Assembly: GCA_014379885.1 (NCBI GenBank)
Contig: JACMKW010000498.1
Location: forward strand, 1 to 5,627
Reading direction: 5' to 3'
From: Rhizobacter sp.
GTDB taxonomy: Bacteria > Pseudomonadota > Gammaproteobacteria > Burkholderiales > Burkholderiaceae
DNA: 5,627 bases
Shown here: in pieces, positions 4,768 to 5,627 of the stretch
How positions within the stretch are numbered: position 1 is the stretch's first letter
Layout of the letters: each line of letters begins with the position of its first letter
Translations under genes and position numbers: made by a program
The notes under the pieces: generated by a model
Database searches by the model: none
What the model was told of the DNA's origin: nothing
Seen by the model: the letters and a program-made list of their open reading frames with translations, nothing else

Positions 4768-5627
4768 ATGTTCAAGAACGCCCCTTACCCCCTTTCGCGC
4801 CGCCACATCCTGGCTGCGGCCATCGCCGGCCTTGGCGCCCTGGGCTCGGCCACGGCCCACGCACAAGACATCAAGATTGGCTTCAACGCCGACCAGTCGG
4901 GCACGGCTGCGGCCGAGCTGGGCCTGGCCGCACGCCACGGCTTCGAGCTCGCCATCGACGACATCAACAAGGCCGGCGGCGTGCTCGGCAAGAAGCTCGT
5001 CGCCGTGGTGCGTGACGACACTGGCGCACCGCCGAAGTCGATCCAGAACATGACCGAGTTGATCGACAACGAAAAAGTGGCCGCCGTGGTGGGCCCCACC
5101 AACTCGGGCAATGCACTCGCCTGGCTGCACATTCCGCAGCAAAAGAAGATTCCGGTGATCGTGCCAGTGGCCACCGCCACCGACATCACCAGGCGCTACG
5201 GTGCCGAGCCGCTGAACTACATCTTCCGCGTGTCGATGGTCGACCGTGAGCAGGTGGCGCTGCTGCTGGCTTACGCGGTGAAGTCGAGCAAATCCAAGAA
5301 GATCGCCTTCATCGCCGACTCCACCGGCTTCGGCACACAGGGCGTGAAAGACGCGACCGAAGTGCTGGCACTGCACGGCCTGGCACCGGTGGCCGTTGAG
5401 AAATTCGGCCCGAAAGACACCGACATGACCGCCCAGCTCGCGAAGATCCGCGACGCCGGCGCCGACACGGTGCTGATCTACGGTCTGGCCGACGGCAACG
5501 CCCACACGCTGCGCAGCATGGAGAAGATCAATTACATGCCGACCGCGATCGGCACCTGGGGCAACATGAGCTCGGTGCTGTTAAACACCGCCGGCCCGAA
5601 GCTGGCCGAGCACCTGGTGTTCGCCAC
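4768..5627 (+). CDS. ABC transporter substrate-binding protein, LivK-like (3' end outside window)
   Basis: This is a periplasmic solute-binding protein of the branched-chain amino-acid type (Peripla_BP_6). Only the first 286 codons are present, and the frame is open to the window edge; the family is usually about 370-400 residues. Residues 1-32 are a signal peptide: SRRHIL (10-15) resembles a twin-arginine motif, then a hydrophobic stretch (14-30) and a likely cut after AHA (30-32), before QDIKIGFNADQSG. Family landmarks are ELAIDDINKAGGVLGKKL (60-77), VVGPTNSGNALA (107-118), PVIVPVATATDIT (129-141), FIADSTGFGTQG (181-192), FGPKDTDMTAQLAKIR (213-228) and GADTVLIYG (231-239). The VGPTNSG and ATATD segments line the ligand cleft in LivJ/LivK-type proteins. 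The ligand cannot be told from sequence; amino acids, aromatic acids and amides are all known for the family. It is probably controlled by the divergent MocR gene. Permease and ATPase genes would be expected to the right. Confidence 0.93.
   Translation, partial: MFKNAPYPLSRRHILAAAIAGLGALGSATAHAQDIKIGFNADQSGTAAAELGLAARHGFELAIDDINKAGGVLGKKLVAVVRDDTGAPPKSIQNMTELIDNEKVAAVVGPTNSGNALAWLHIPQQKKIPVIVPVATATDITRRYGAEPLNYIFRVSMVDREQVALLLAYAVKSSKSKKIAFIADSTGFGTQGVKDATEVLALHGLAPVAVEKFGPKDTDMTAQLAKIRDAGADTVLIYGLADGNAHTLRSMEKINYMPTAIGTWGNMSSVLLNTAGPKLAEHLVFA

Noticed and set aside
4747..5505. Minus-strand open frame of 252 codons opposite the binding-protein gene
   Set aside because: It is antisense to a clear Peripla_BP_6 gene that has a strong ribosome binding site and signal peptide.

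Overview
The window is high-GC DNA from a proteobacterium, most likely a member of the Burkholderiales and probably Comamonadaceae. This rests on codon use, on protein style (GC-rich, Ala/Gly/Val/Leu-heavy), and on the intergenic repeats, which look like those I remember from that family (TTCGACAGGCTCAG-type elements, a CCTTTTCTTTG hairpin, GAGCGCAGC tandem units). The assignment comes from pattern memory, not from a search. I recognise three protein-coding genes. No RNA gene, CRISPR array or transposase is visible.

Layout. (1) 1-600 has no credible gene. It is an island of short hairpins and dispersed repeats lying downstream of the leftward genes. (2) 601-3141 on the minus strand encodes a ten-helix FtsX/MacB-type ABC permease of the YbbP kind. 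No ATPase gene lies beside it on either side within the window. (3) 3142-3210 is a short gap with two hairpins and a good ribosome binding site for the permease. (4) 3211-4608 on the minus strand encodes a MocR-type regulator, a GntR winged helix fused to an aminotransferase-like, PLP-binding domain. (5) 4609-4767 is a divergent control region with an inverted repeat built on GTAC and a separate 8-bp direct repeat. (6) 4768 to the window end on the plus strand is the first 286 codons of a LivK-type periplasmic binding protein with a twin-arginine-like signal peptide; the gene continues beyond the window.

How they may work together. The MocR regulator and the binding protein are divergent over 159 bp, the usual arrangement of a MocR factor and its target. 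The likely reading is that the regulator senses an amino compound or PLP and controls itself and uptake of a related solute. The permease follows the regulator on the same strand after 69 bp and could be read through from it, but its function has no clear link to amino-acid uptake. The points most worth checking are the unusual PLP pocket of the regulator (Asn and Leu where Asp and Tyr are normal), the two operator candidates, and the permease without a neighbouring ATPase. I found no convincing wholly new system.
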